A DNA stretch of 64,000 nt from Homalodisca vitripennis (Eukaryota; Arthropoda; Insecta; Hemiptera; Cicadellidae): contig NC_060213.1 of NCBI RefSeq assembly GCF_021130785.1, positions 118,797,001 through 118,861,000 on the forward strand. Reading direction: 5' to 3'. This document shows positions 12,000 through 24,240 of the stretch, piece by piece (the first letter of the stretch is position 1; each line of letters begins with the position of its first letter). A program made the position numbers and the translations under genes. Below the pieces are notes generated by a model. The model was not told the DNA's origin, made no database searches, and saw only the letters and a program-made list of their open reading frames with translations.

Positions 12000-14330
12000 G
12001 CGGAACTTTGGTTCAGAGTTCTTGGTGAGTTTGGACATTACATCAGTCTGCCAAGGGGATTCACGATCATACGTATGTCATACACGAGTACTTGGTAGGG
12101 GACTTTAGTCTAGTTCTTGGTGAGTTTTGGAACATTACATCAGTCTGCCAAGGGGATTCACGATCATACGTATGTCATACACGAGTACTTGGTAGGGGAC
12201 TTTAGTCTAGTTCTTGGTGAGTTGGGACATATTACATCCGTCTGCCAAGGGGATTCACGATCATACGTATGTCATACACAGTACTTGGTAGGGGACTTTA
12301 GTCTAGTTCTTGGTGAGTTGGGACATTACATCCAGTCTGCCAAGGGGATTCACGATCATACGTCTGTCATACACGAGTACTTGGTAGGGGACTTTAGTCT
12401 AGTTCTTGGTGAGTTTGGGACATTAGACTACATCCGTCTGCCAAGGGGATTCACGATCATACGTATGTCATACACGAGTACTTGGTAGGGGACTTTAGTC
12501 TAGTTCTTGGTGGGTTGGGACATTACATCAGTCTGCCAAGGGGATTCACGATCATACGTATGTCATACACGAGTACTTGGTAGGGGACTTTAGTCTAGTT
12601 CTTGGTGGGTTGGGACATTACATCCGTCTGCCAAGGGGATTCACGTTCATACGTATGTCATACACGAGTACTTGGTAGGGGACTTTAGTCTAGTTCTTGG
12701 TGAGTTGGGACATTACATCCGTCTGCCAAGGGGATTCACGATCATACGTATGTCATACACGAGTACTTGGTAGGGGACTTTAGACTAGTTCTTGGTGAGT
12801 TGGACATTATTACATCCGTCTGCCAAGGGGATTCACGATCATACGTATGTCATACACGAGTACTTGGTAGGGGACTTAGTCTAGTTCTTGGTGAGTTGGG
12901 ACATTACATCCGTCTGCCAAGGGGATTCACGTTCATACGTATGTCATACACGAGTACTTGGATAGGGGACTTTAGTCTAGTTCTTGGTGAGTTTAGACAT
13001 ATTACATCCGTCTGCCAAGGGGATTCACGATCATACGTATGTCATACACGAGTACTTGGTAGGGGACTTTAGTCTAGGTAGTGCCAAGGGGACTATGTCA
13101 TACACGAGTACTTGGTAGGGAATTTACATTTCTGCCAAGTGTGAGTTGGTGAGTTTGGACATTACATCCGTCTGCCAAGGGGATTCACGATCATACGTAT
13201 GTCATACACGAGTACTTGGTAGGGGACTTTAGTCTAGTTCTTGGTGAGTTTGGACATTACATCCGTCTGCCAAGGGGATTCACGATCATACGTATGTCAT
13301 ACACGAGTACTTGGTAGGGGACTTTAGTCTAGTTCTTGGTGAGTTTGGACATTACATCCGTCTGCCAAGGGGATTCACGATCATACGTATGTCATACACG
13401 AGTACTTGGTAGGGGACTTTAGTCTAGTTCTTGGTGAGTTTGGACATTACATCCGTCTGCCAAGGGGATTCACGATCATACGTATGTCATACACGAGTAC
13501 TTGGTAGGGGACTTTAGTCTAGTTCTTGGTGAGTTGGGACATTACATCCGTCTGCCAAGGGGATTCACGATCATACGTATGTCATACACGAGTACTTGGT
13601 AGGGGACTTTAGTCTAGTTCTTGGTGAGTTGGGACATTACATCCGTCTGCCAAGGGGATTCACGATCATACGTATGTCATACACGAGTACTTGGTAGGGG
13701 ACTTTAGTCTAGTTCTTGGTGAGTTGGGACATTACATCCGTCTGCCAAGGGGATTCACGATCATACGTATGTCATACACGAGTACTTGGTAGGGGACTTT
13801 AGTCTAGTTCTTGGTGAGTTTGGACATTACATCCGTCTGCCAAGGGGATTCACGATCATACGTATGTCATACACGAGTACTTGGTAGGGGACTTTAGTCT
13901 AGTTCTTGGTGAGTTGGGACATTACATCCGTCTGCCAAGGGGATTCACGATCATACGTATGTCATACACGAGTACTTGGTAGGGGACTTTAGTCTAGTTC
14001 TTGGTGGGTTGGGACATTACATCCGTCTGCCAAGGGGATTCACGATCATACGTATGTCATACACGAGTACTTGGTAGGGGACTTTAGTCTAGTTCTTGGT
14101 GAGTTGGGACATTACATCCGTCTGCCAAGGGGATTCACGATCATACGTATGTCATACACGAGTACTTGGTAGGGGACTTTAGTCTAGTTCTTGGTGAGTT
14201 TGGGACATTACATCCGTCTGCCAAGGGGATTCACGATCATACGTATGTCATACACGAGTACTTGGTAGGGGACTTTAGTCTAGTTCTTGGTGAGTTTTGG
14301 CACTACATATGTTTGCTTAGGTGGTCACGA
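12000..14330. repeat. 95-bp satellite/minisatellite array, 23 full copies
   Basis: The marker tctgcc(aagg) begins full copies at 12047, 12144, 12241, 12336, 12437, 12532, 12627, 12722, 12819, 12913, 13011, then 13171 and every 95 bp to 14121, and finally 14217. A truncated, rearranged copy sits at 13079-13150, and decayed units continue to about 14480. In the left half spacing varies from 94 to 101 bp through small indels. In the right half spacing is exactly 95 bp for nearly every copy and units are almost identical. The open frames across the array are periodic artefacts, not genes. Confidence 0.97.
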
Positions 14331-14705
14331 TCACAGATCTTCTGTCATATGAGTAGTTAAAGTGGAGATGTACAAAATCACCACTTATTCATATACGAGT
14401 ACTGGGAAAGGGACTTTAGTCGAGTTCTGGATGAGTTTGGGCCCTACATACACTAGGTTAGTATGTAGACGGTCACAAACCTCCTGCGAGATTCAGTAAG
14501 CGGAATAAACTGACCACTAAGGGGTTTGCAGTATAATTTTTGTTTAAATTTTGTTTTATTACGGGATAAACCCTTTAAACTCCATACTTGAGTTAGTTTA
14601 AAGCACTGACGTCCTTATAACCCCAAAGACTAGGTATCCCGCAAACTACATTTTAAAATATTAGCAGCCATTATAATAGTCGAATTTGCCGCTAGGTGGC
14701 AGGGT

Positions 14706-14739
14706 GTAAAATATTACAGCGGTGGCAGTAATATTTTAC
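14706..14739. repeat. Hairpin with 12-bp arms
   Basis: GTAAAATATTAC (14706-14717) and GTAATATTTTAC (14728-14739) are exact reverse complements around a 10-base GC-rich loop. Confidence 0.75.
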
Positions 14740-16257
14740 TCACTACCGCTATCTCCTTACGACCAAACTGAACATCGTAGGTGTACCAACCGACAGCAGC
14801 TGTTCCTCTGTTTTTTTCTGTCGGCCATGTTTCTTGTGGTGCCCATGGCGTTTATACTCGGTAACATTACTTGAAGCTTGTTTGGCGGTCTAGCTTTTTT
14901 GCTCCCGCTCATTGGGTTGTCTTCCTTATCAGTTATATTGATTAAATAAAACATTTAAACTAATAATATAATTTCTTTTACTAATTTTAAATTAAAATGT
15001 TGTGTAATTTGGTGTTAGATCAAAATATCTATAACAGAATGTGGCTTTTAAAAGGTTAAAAATCCCATCGGTTCCTTTTATCATCTCTGGCTTTACACCT
15101 AATAACGAACAATCCGGTTGTTGCAAGAACTATAAGTTATATGGTGCTGACTACAAAGGTTACTAATAAATTTTCTGTTACGATCCACTATCTAGAGTAC
15201 TCATGGTTAAAGTCCTAAAAGAATAATTAAATTAAACTCTAATAAACAAAATGCAACTATAAATTTTCCTTATTTTATCAGTATTTAAAAGATAACTTGT
15301 TCTTGTAATGGGTAGTTCTATGTCAACACTTAAGTGTCCATTAAGTCTGAGTCCGGCTTAACACTTTGAAGTCCAATTTTCTGCGTTTTTTTCCACTCAC
15401 AAGACACTTTAAATTGATTTTGAACTGTGATTGTATTTAAATACATTTTAAAATGAAATGTGGATATTTTAGTGTAATGTTGATAAACTAAAAGTGGTAT
15501 ATTTTAGTATGTAATCGTTCGACAGTTGGGAGGCCGGTTCTAGACTAAAATTTTGCTCTGTATTCCTTCATATTCAATTCCATTTACGTCGTTAACGATG
15601 TATAAAACGCCGTTTGCACCGGAGCAAGAAAGAATCAGAACAAACAGGCAACTATGTGGCGCAAGATAATAGCGGTTTATCGCGTTCTGTAGTAAACCGT
15701 ATCGCCATCCTGTGGTGTAACAAGCTAATAAAGTTAAATGGTGGAATAACAATTCATATCTTTCAGACGGAAGGCAATATTTGTTAAAGCAAGAGGAGTT
15801 TATATCTTTTGGATCTAAACTTCCCTTTTTCATTTGCAGCCAAGTTATGATTAATTGAATGATATTTTTTTTATTTTTTTTGAAGCTTAGTAAGCAAAGT
15901 AAGCAAGTTCTGGTAAGCAAAAACACCTGAGTTCAGTTGGACATGTGTGGATATTAATAAAGCAAATATTACGTACATGTTTCTTACAAACTACCTTACC
16001 AATAACATGATCGTTTTTAGAATAGTAGTTACACTTATTTTATCATACATTACACAAATATTTTTCTGTTCATAAAACAATTGTACAATTTACGAGGTTA
16101 TCACTACATAGTCCTCTATTAAACTTAACCCTAAATAATTAACTATATATTACCATTAACCAGATAATTATATAAAACAATAAATTTAAATATAAAAATA
16201 CTCACAAATGAATCATAAGGCAATATCCTAAATATAATTTACTGATATTTAAAAAGT

Positions 16258-16328
16258 TTAACAGCCATTTCCCCAGAGATGTTCGTAGGCCCTTGTCTGC
16301 ATGGGAAGAGGCACATCGGGCCAAGATG
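16258..16328 (-). CDS. Candidate 3'-terminal coding exon of an unidentified host gene
   Basis: On the minus strand a pyrimidine-containing tract ends in ttcttttacag, a good 3' splice site, directly followed by 71 bp of much higher GC content than the surroundings. In the phase with two leading bases it encodes SWPDVPLPMQTRAYEHLWGN followed by G, C and TAA at 16260-16258. The composition is typical of a real coding segment: no low-complexity residues, W, H and M present, and a local jump in GC. I do not recognise the protein. If it is real, upstream exons should lie at higher coordinates, but I could not find a convincing partner, so it may be separated by a long intron. Confidence 0.35.
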
Positions 16329-19260
16329 CTGTAAAAGAATTTATTTATAAAAAAGTATAAAAACAAATTTTAAAAAAATCAAAAAACATATTAATCTTAA
16401 TGTAACGCTTTTGGCATATACTAAGTTATTACTAAAAAAGAATAAAATTACAAGAAAAACACATTATACATAATTTAATATTTTTGAAATAATACAGATT
16501 TATCACTTAAGAACGTTCATTTTTAAATTCTTTTTTATATCTAAAAGCAATATAATTGATTAATTGACATTCGTTTATTAAATTGAAGGTTGTTTTGTAT
16601 AATACAAGGTATATTGTGGTTTTTTAGTAATAAAAGACGATCAAGACTCTTAAAATTATTTATTGAGTTTTAGAAAGAATTATAGCCATAATTCTGTAAA
16701 AAATTAGTCAATAAAAATATATAGAAATTACTGTTTTCTGAAGCGAACTACTGAACTCATTTCCCCTGCTTCATATTAAAAATCTCTATCTCGTCTGATT
16801 AGAGGTAATTTGTAATGCAATACTTAGAAAATTTTTCCGTTTTGTAATTTTACCACCTGTTATACTTTTGGTCGCTTTCCGCTAAATTTAGAGCAGGAAG
16901 ATGATTATCCGCAGCACACAGTTAATTCCCCCAATCAAGCATCACATTTATATGGTTTCTACATAAGGCTTTGTCTCAATTCCTTCAAGACAAGAATGTA
17001 ATAAATTTTTGTGAGGGATTATCTGGCAAGATGGGTGCTAAGAATGTTTCTGTTTGAATTATGTTGTTAAAAGTCTGGTTGAAAGTGCTTGATCTTCTTA
17101 TCTATTCTTTGCTAAAACTCTAAGGTAACTATGAGTTGTAAGTGATGGCCTAAAGTACGTAAATATAGTAATATAGATTGAAGGTGCTTGTGGCAGCTGT
17201 CTAGTGAAAACTAGGGAAAGATTTAACTGCGATGTTTTATGGTTGATCTCAAAGTCCATCGCTATCACGAGTATAAACTTCGGTTGTTCCGACGTGCTTT
17301 GAGAACCTGTCTGAAACATTATTTGGGTCTCTAATATCGAATGTTATTTGAGCTAAAAAAAGTTGCTTCATTTATAAAAACAACAAAATGATGTCATGTT
17401 TTATTTGAATATTTTGAAATATGTTAAATTTTAATTTAAAAATAATTATTTCTGTGAAAATATCATGTTGGATAACAAAACAGCTCTGAGTTTATCGTGA
17501 ATTCAAAAGTTCAAATGATTACAATCTTCACAACTGCACTAATTTGTTTAAATTTGACAGTATTTAGGCCACCACTATAAAATAAATAAGATAGTTCAAT
17601 TACTTTCACAAAAATGTTTGGCATACATTTCAACTATATATAAAATTTCATGTGTTTGCATTTGAAAAAATATAGAATCCATTCCCCGACTGTAAATAAA
17701 ATTCATGACGATACTTTCTATTTTTATAGGTAGATTTTGTAAGTAACCGTGAGTTCACATCTCTAGGATAATCCACCCTCTTGTAATCGGTTGCAGATAT
17801 ATTAAATAAATCACCCTAAGTATACGTTTCAAAAGCAGTGACAACCGGTATATAGTCAATGAGATTATAGTTTAAACGTTTTGAATAGATAGCCTAAACA
17901 AAATATCAAATTTCTCAGAATATAAACATAAAACAACAATATGTTAGGAACGAAAATCCACTTTGGATTAAATCCACTTTGTTCAATGTAACTTTGGTAT
18001 CAATCCAACATATCAGTCGACGGAGTAATAAAACAGTTCTACGCCAAAATAAACACAACTGCACTCTACTGTAGTCTGGTATCGTGTAATGAAATATTGG
18101 CTATAGAACAGTGTTATCTCTACTGTATGGCTACAGGTCTGCCCGTCCATAGTCTGATCCATAGTGCACATTGAGCAAATATGCAGAAATCAACATTTCC
18201 CTTTTTATAATAATTGAATACTTTAACGTATCAATATAACGTAGTATTTTATTAACTGTTGCTTCATAAAGATTAAAACAATAAGGCCTGCATAAACAAG
18301 CTAATTGTATTGCTGTAGATGTTTAAAAAATATCTGGTATATCGCAAAATAAAAATATGACTACACTATAGGGGGTTTTTCTTTAAATTTTACTATTTAT
18401 GGTTAATATTGAGAATTTAATGGGTATAGGTGTATTTTAAAGTTTACAATATTTAGGTTCTAATAATTCGTTTTTAATATTAGCAGTTAATGAGACCGAA
18501 CTGCAACAGATTGTTGACGTAGCGTTTCATCAGATAATTTTACCGAAAAGTCTCTAAAACTTAGGACTTCATTTTTAAAATTCTCTTTGAAGCATCAAAA
18601 AAAGTCTAGTTTACGTGTTGAAACATTTTCTTCCTGGTGACATTTTTCGGTTCATCCCATTTCATGTGGTGATTTTAAGATTTCTTAAGTTCAGTAATTT
18701 CAGACTTTGTCTTTCGTGTTGTTCACGTTCTGTAATTTTCACGTTTAATTTGTTGTGTCGTTTGATCGTTTGGGTTTTACGACACTTTGTCTAACAGTGT
18801 TTTGCTGTATTTTCTGCTCACTCGTCTAATTTTTTCTCCGATAATCCCCCCCCCCCACCGATAACTTGGTCGTTTTACGCCATTACTGCTCAGTACTTAG
18901 TGTTCTTATTATGATGATGTATGTGGTGAACCTTTATTTCACAGTGTAATTACGATTAGTATAGTATTAATTGTTACTGTTGGCCTATCTGCAAAACTGT
19001 ATTACACCTATTGCGCAGTTCTGAAAATTTATTCATTCTAAAAAGGAGTTATATTATATATCGATATGTAAACTTTATGTCAGAAACATGTCTTATAAGT
19101 AAGTCCTACAGTACGTAACAATATTAAGAGCTGTAATTTTTCTTCCTTATTATTTTAAAACTGCTAAGCAAATAATTTATTAAAAAAGAAAAGACTTTTG
19201 TACTTGATGCAACAAACATAAAAACTATTCTATAAAAAGACACTTATAACATGCATTAAA

Positions 19261-20303
19261 AGATAGATATCTAAACAGAGAGTTCCTCGTGGCTGGTATA
19301 ATTAGATAAAAACGCAATTACCACTGCCGGGCTCTGTGGTGATACGAGCTAATGAGACTTTGAAATAGTTACAGAATCTACAGCTGATGTTGTTTGTAAT
19401 TAGACGTAAAGTAAACCCGTACTAAAGAAACTAAATTAGGTACGTCAAGTTATATCAGTAGTACAGAGCCCATATTACAGTAAAGACACCCCGGCATTAG
19501 GAGGCAGGTTGCCATTGGTGAACATGTAATAACGTGCCTTGGGACAATATTAACCCGCAAGGTCGTAATTATCCCTCTCGATACCGATAGTCGTAAGAGC
19601 TTATCAGACAATGACATCACACGATAGTAATAGGCGTTCCTTTGTAATCAGTTTCTACAAACAGGATGAACTATAAATAGAAATACCATTCATTAGTGAC
19701 CCTGTCAATATAAATAACATAAAAGTCATATTACATTAAAGATAAGAGGGAGGAAGTTATTATTAAGCAGGTAATGCCAAGTCTCGCGACAGTATAAATA
19801 GGAGATATCGGTATTAACACGTTACCTACAACAAGCTTTTGTTTGTAAGTTGAGAGTTAATTAGGAATATACTATAGATATAAAGAAAGATAATAAGTAA
19901 ACATAAGTAAATGTTGCGCTTTGTTACGATAAGGATAAGTCAGATGCGGGAAGCAGGATGTAATTAATAAGCGGGCAATGTCGACCCTCAGGAAACCTAC
20001 ATTAATTATATAAGAAAGTAATTAAACTTCTCGAATCTATGTCCTTATGACCTTATAAGTTAGTGAAATCACATTAGGATTAAAACAGCTGTTTGCCCCT
20101 TATAAACCAATCGAAACTTTACAATGATAGAGAGACGCTGTGGTACAGGATGCGATTGTTGACAACGGGAAGCGGGATATAATTATGAGCAGGCAATGTC
20201 GACAATCGATTTTGGTCGATACGTATAGCAGGTAGGCTGACAGTACGTGGACACAATTTATGAGATGATTACTGAACTATAAGACTGTAGATTCCAAATT
20301 AAT
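19261..20303. other. Non-coding region with three spaced copies of a ~40-bp motif
   Basis: Related motifs occur at 19748 (gggaggaagtt..ttaagcaggtaatgccaagtc), 19947 (gcgggaagcaggatgtaat..gggcaatgtcgac) and 20166 (cgggaagcgggatataat..aggcaatgtcgac), about 200 and 219 bp apart. The stretch is less AT-rich than its surroundings and holds several GATAAG and TAATTA strings. No reading frame is conserved. It may be the decayed edge of the 110-bp array that follows (the spacing is near two units) or a cis-regulatory region. Confidence 0.5.
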
Positions 20304-21110
20304 AACTTTCAGGAATTTACTGCATTCCATTTCCATCCTGGGGCTTGTAAATCTCACCCATTTTAAGAAGAATCTATTAAGTATATTATTTGATGAGAAT
20401 CAATAAGTTGTCTATACCAGATTTAATTTCCATTCCGATTGTCGATAATGTCTGATCCACTTGAAGGACGAATAGAGAAAATATATTATGTAGCGAGAAC
20501 ACACTAATAATATTACCAGTATCCATACTACATTTATTACCCATTCCTGATACCGGTAATGTCACGGACACTTCAAAGAGGAAATGACAAAGTATATTAG
20601 GTGACGAGAACAAACTTACGAGGACCTTGTGTCCATACTCCATTCAGTTTCCATTCCGGTTATTGATAATATCTTAGCTACTTATAGGAGGAAATGAGAA
20701 AGTATATTTGGTGACGAGAACAAACTTACGACGACCTTGTGTCCATACTCCATTCAGTTTCCATTCCGGTTATTGATAATATCTTAGCTACTTATAGGAG
20801 GAAATGAGAAAGTATATTTGGTGACGAGAACAAACTTACGACGACCTTGTGTCCATACTCCATTCAGTTTCCATTTCGGTCGTTTATAATAGCTTAGCCA
20901 CTTGTAGGAGGAAATTAGAAAGTATATATAGTTGCGAGAACACACCAATGACGGCCAGGTGCCAACATTACACGCAATTTCCATTCTTGTTATTTATAAT
21001 GTCTCAGTTACTTCAATGAGTTATCGACACAATATAATGTGCCAAGATTACAAGTGATGATCAGGTGTCCACACTAAATACAATTCTGGACTGGTTATTG
21101 GGATTATTGA
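20304..21110. repeat. Tandem array, 110-bp unit, about eight copies
   Basis: A ccattcc-type box recurs at about 20324, 20434, 20541, 20651, 20761, 20871, 20981 and 21089. Two central units (about 20667-20776 and 20777-20886) are almost identical, while the outer units are strongly diverged. That is the usual pattern of unequal exchange active in the centre. Each unit includes gtgacgagaacaaacttacg and gtgtccatact or a variant. Minus-strand open frames of 66-85 codons here follow the repeat and are not genes. Confidence 0.9.
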
Positions 21111-24100
21111 GACAAATTACCTGATTTAAACTATGCCGTATGTGTCATTGAGAGACTTTACGATACACTTCATCACCAAATTGGCATATAAATGTTTTTA
21201 ATATCTATTTTAATTGCATTCATGTGGCTTTTGTATTGCTGCAATTGTGTTTTTTTTTAACTCTATTTTTCATGCCTTTTACTTATTAATTCTTGTAATG
21301 TGTACTTGATTGAAATTTTTTGCAATACAATTATTAGCATATTATGCAAACTTGTTTATATTTATTCAAGTTAGAAAATACTACAGCATTTAAAAAATTT
21401 ATGCCATGAAATGTTAAAATTTAATTACAGAGAATTAAAACTTTTATAAACGTCGAATATCTCAAATACTGTTCGTTAGTTGCCAAAGATTTCACTATTA
21501 AACCAAAATAGTTAATGTGTTTTATCATGAGAGAGCCTTTTGAGAGAAAAGGCGCTGTTAAAGGCATCAACAAGAATCCGCATGAAGGATGATAACTAAG
21601 TCATTTATAGTAAGAATATTATACCAATTGACTTGCATTAATACTGAAACAAATTGATTTATGAAGAATTATTTATAAATTATAACGGGAATATTTTACA
21701 AGTTTGACTCACTTGGTTTGTCGTATGTTTTAAAAGTAACGAAATCTAATAATACTTTAAAAGTGCCATGGTTAATATTTCAAATATTGTAGACAGGAAC
21801 AACAAGATTAAAATACTTTCTAAAAGTGCCTTATATCCGCACATCTCAGAGCATTATTGTTTACTTGCTTTTTATATATTTTCATATTGGACCCAAATTT
21901 GAAACTAAATTTAAAAACAGCTACATTAAAAATATCCCATTTAGTAAATTGGGATATTTTTTCTATAAATATATAATATGTCGCAAACAGCGCATGGTAG
22001 CTCATTTTCCCCTAAGTCTTTGCATACTTTGTTCATTTTTTTTCAGATTTGATCCCAATTCCAAACAAAACTGCAAAACTGGTACTTTTAAAAGATTAAA
22101 TTTTGTATATGTTGATAAAAAATATTTTTTTCTACAAATATGTCATATTCTGAAAACGGTAAAATCGTAACGCATTTGTCCTTAACATTTTGCCTTCTTA
22201 GTTCATTTTATCTTTTTAGAATGAATCAGAATTTCGAACAAAGTATCAAAACTGGTACATTACCTTCAAAATTTTGAATAAAGTAAAAGGGAAAATTAAT
22301 TGTTTTAGTATTTTGAAAAATAAACATGCTAGCGCAGTTTATTTTAAATATTTGCTAACTTCATCCTCCACTCATGTAATTATTTAAAAAGTTGAAGATA
22401 TAGTCATAATTTTCTAAGTACTTTTCAAATAGAATACGTAATTGAAGTACTAGTTAAATTTTAACTCTTAGTTATCTTGTATCTGTATTTCTGTTTCATA
22501 CATTGATAGAACATGCTGTAGTAGATTAACTCATGTCCTACTGATTTTCAACTAAAGAAGACAACTTAGTGTTTTAATTTACATTGCATTTTACATGATA
22601 TATCTTTTTATAAAATTAAGCACTTTAACTTGTAAAGAAACCTTAGCACAGTTTACATTTATAAACTGCAACATCATTAAAAACTGCTCAGTCTGCAGCT
22701 CGCCAAGGCTCTTACCGTAAGTGATACTTCAAAATAACAGACAGACTGTCCTCTTTCAATTCATCTTTTAACACAGAACTTAGCACCACTAAAGAGCATT
22801 ACGCCACTTTTATTTGAACTTAGACTTTGCGTTTAGAGTACGGTGGATAAATTAAATGCTGTGAAAAATCAAAGTATAAAAGAAAATTTTTCAATGTGAT
22901 TTTACTAGAATTTGTTAAAATAATTAAAATCAAATTGAATCAATATCAATGCTGTTTAATACTATAGTTATAAATTATGTTATGGAAATAGACATGTCAA
23001 ACTAAACCACTCATCCTGTTTTCTTCAATTTAATCGTATCGGTTAACATTGTTGATTTTAGAAAACCTTTTTATTATTTTGGTTAACAGAATCCCCTATA
23101 GTCTAGTAAATCTTTAAGTTTTTGAAGAATTTGAATGGATTGGGTAAATACAGTAGGATCTTGAATTTGTTAATATGACCTTAATTACAAAAGGTTAAGG
23201 TTAACCTTATTAACTCATGTGAATTAAAATTAATACGTTTAGTCACGCCTAGTGGAGTGAGTTATTTTGAAACTGCATATAAAAGTCACAACCGCGATTA
23301 TCTTAAATTATATGGGAATAATATTTATTTAAGTTTTGGATGGCTGATATTATTATTGTTGGATCCTGCATTAGCACATTCTCTGCCTTAACTATTTACT
23401 GTTTATAGTTACAAGTGTTATTTTTTGCTTTGAGGCAACTATTAAAATTATTTTCCTGGACGCTAGCAAAATTTCTGTATTTTATAATGGACCTACGTTA
23501 CCATTTATTTAATTTTTATAATTTTAATTTACTTTTTTCTATGGTAGTAAGAGTTGAACAAGGTATATGTACGCTATGTGACGCGTAACATAATTCGCTC
23601 AAGTTACATGCAAAAGTTCTTGCTCGCACGCAGAAGGTGTATATCTCATGTCATCCTTAGGATGCCCTTCTGACAGACAGAAAAACAAACAGATAAGAAA
23701 TGTGTACAACCGCTAGACATACATTTGCTAGGCAAAAGAAAATATTCACCAGCCTACTGCATTGTAAATTTTAGTTACATTCAGTGGAGCTAACTCTTTC
23801 TTGTCTATGTAAATATAAAGTGTCACGCAACATTTATACTCTTTACTAATGCTCAGTCGAACCACTTGGTACTATACTATCATCGAATTCAATGTCACTC
23901 ATATACAAGTGAATCTTATTGTAACACTTCAAGTTAATACGTGAATTCAAAAATTTTAGTATTAATAGAAGACTTATGCAATGTATATTGTATATTGAAA
24001 ATTAACGATTTGATATGAATTTGTTTTATAGATGCTGTGTGAACGAACACATAAAAGTTAAATTTTTCTACCCCCTAGTTGGTGTTGCTAACGTTAAGAT

Positions 24101-24240
24101 TTTTATTAGAGAAAACAATATATTTTTACATTTTTTTACTTTCTAAACAGAAATATGAATGTTTAGTACTAGAAGTAAACCGGGATAAAATTCACAAAAC
24201 AATTTTTTTGTAATACGGCTTTTAAAAGCGTCTTTTAACA
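21111..24240. other. Gene-free stretch with weak ancient repeats
   Basis: Around 21886, 22048 and 22225 three diverged segments share a pattern of the form (ga)tcccaaattt(c)gaaac followed by an aaaactggtac-like block, suggesting a decayed ~165-bp tandem repeat. A 12-bp inverted repeat (aaaaatatccca / tgggatattttt) lies at 21928-21961. No coding region is supported apart from the speculative microexon at 22699. Confidence 0.5.
22699..22716 (+). other. Speculative 18-nt microexon
   Basis: A 3' splice-site-like sequence (ctgctcagtctgcag) ends at 22698. CTCGCCAAGGCTCTTACC follows, and then a near-consensus 5' splice site GTAAGTG. The 18 nt would keep frame. Two strong opposite splice signals so close together are uncommon, but chance cannot be excluded and no neighbouring exon is visible. 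Confidence 0.15.

Larger units (their letters stand above)
14331..19260. other. Long gene-poor stretch
   Basis: Apart from decayed satellite units to about 14480, the small hairpin at 14706-14739 and the exon-like segment at 16258-16328, nothing can be supported. A 128-codon open frame at 15540-15926 (-) starts inside an AT-rich tract and shows no motif. An 11-base C run lies at 18846-18856. Confidence 0.5.

Noticed and set aside
12117..14360. Repetitive open frames of 64-123 codons across the 95-bp array
   Set aside because: They follow the repeat period, switch frame at each indel and have no protein-like features.
15540..15926. 128-codon minus-strand open frame as a gene
   Set aside because: Low-complexity lysine-rich start, no motif, no splice or repeat support; length is compatible with chance.
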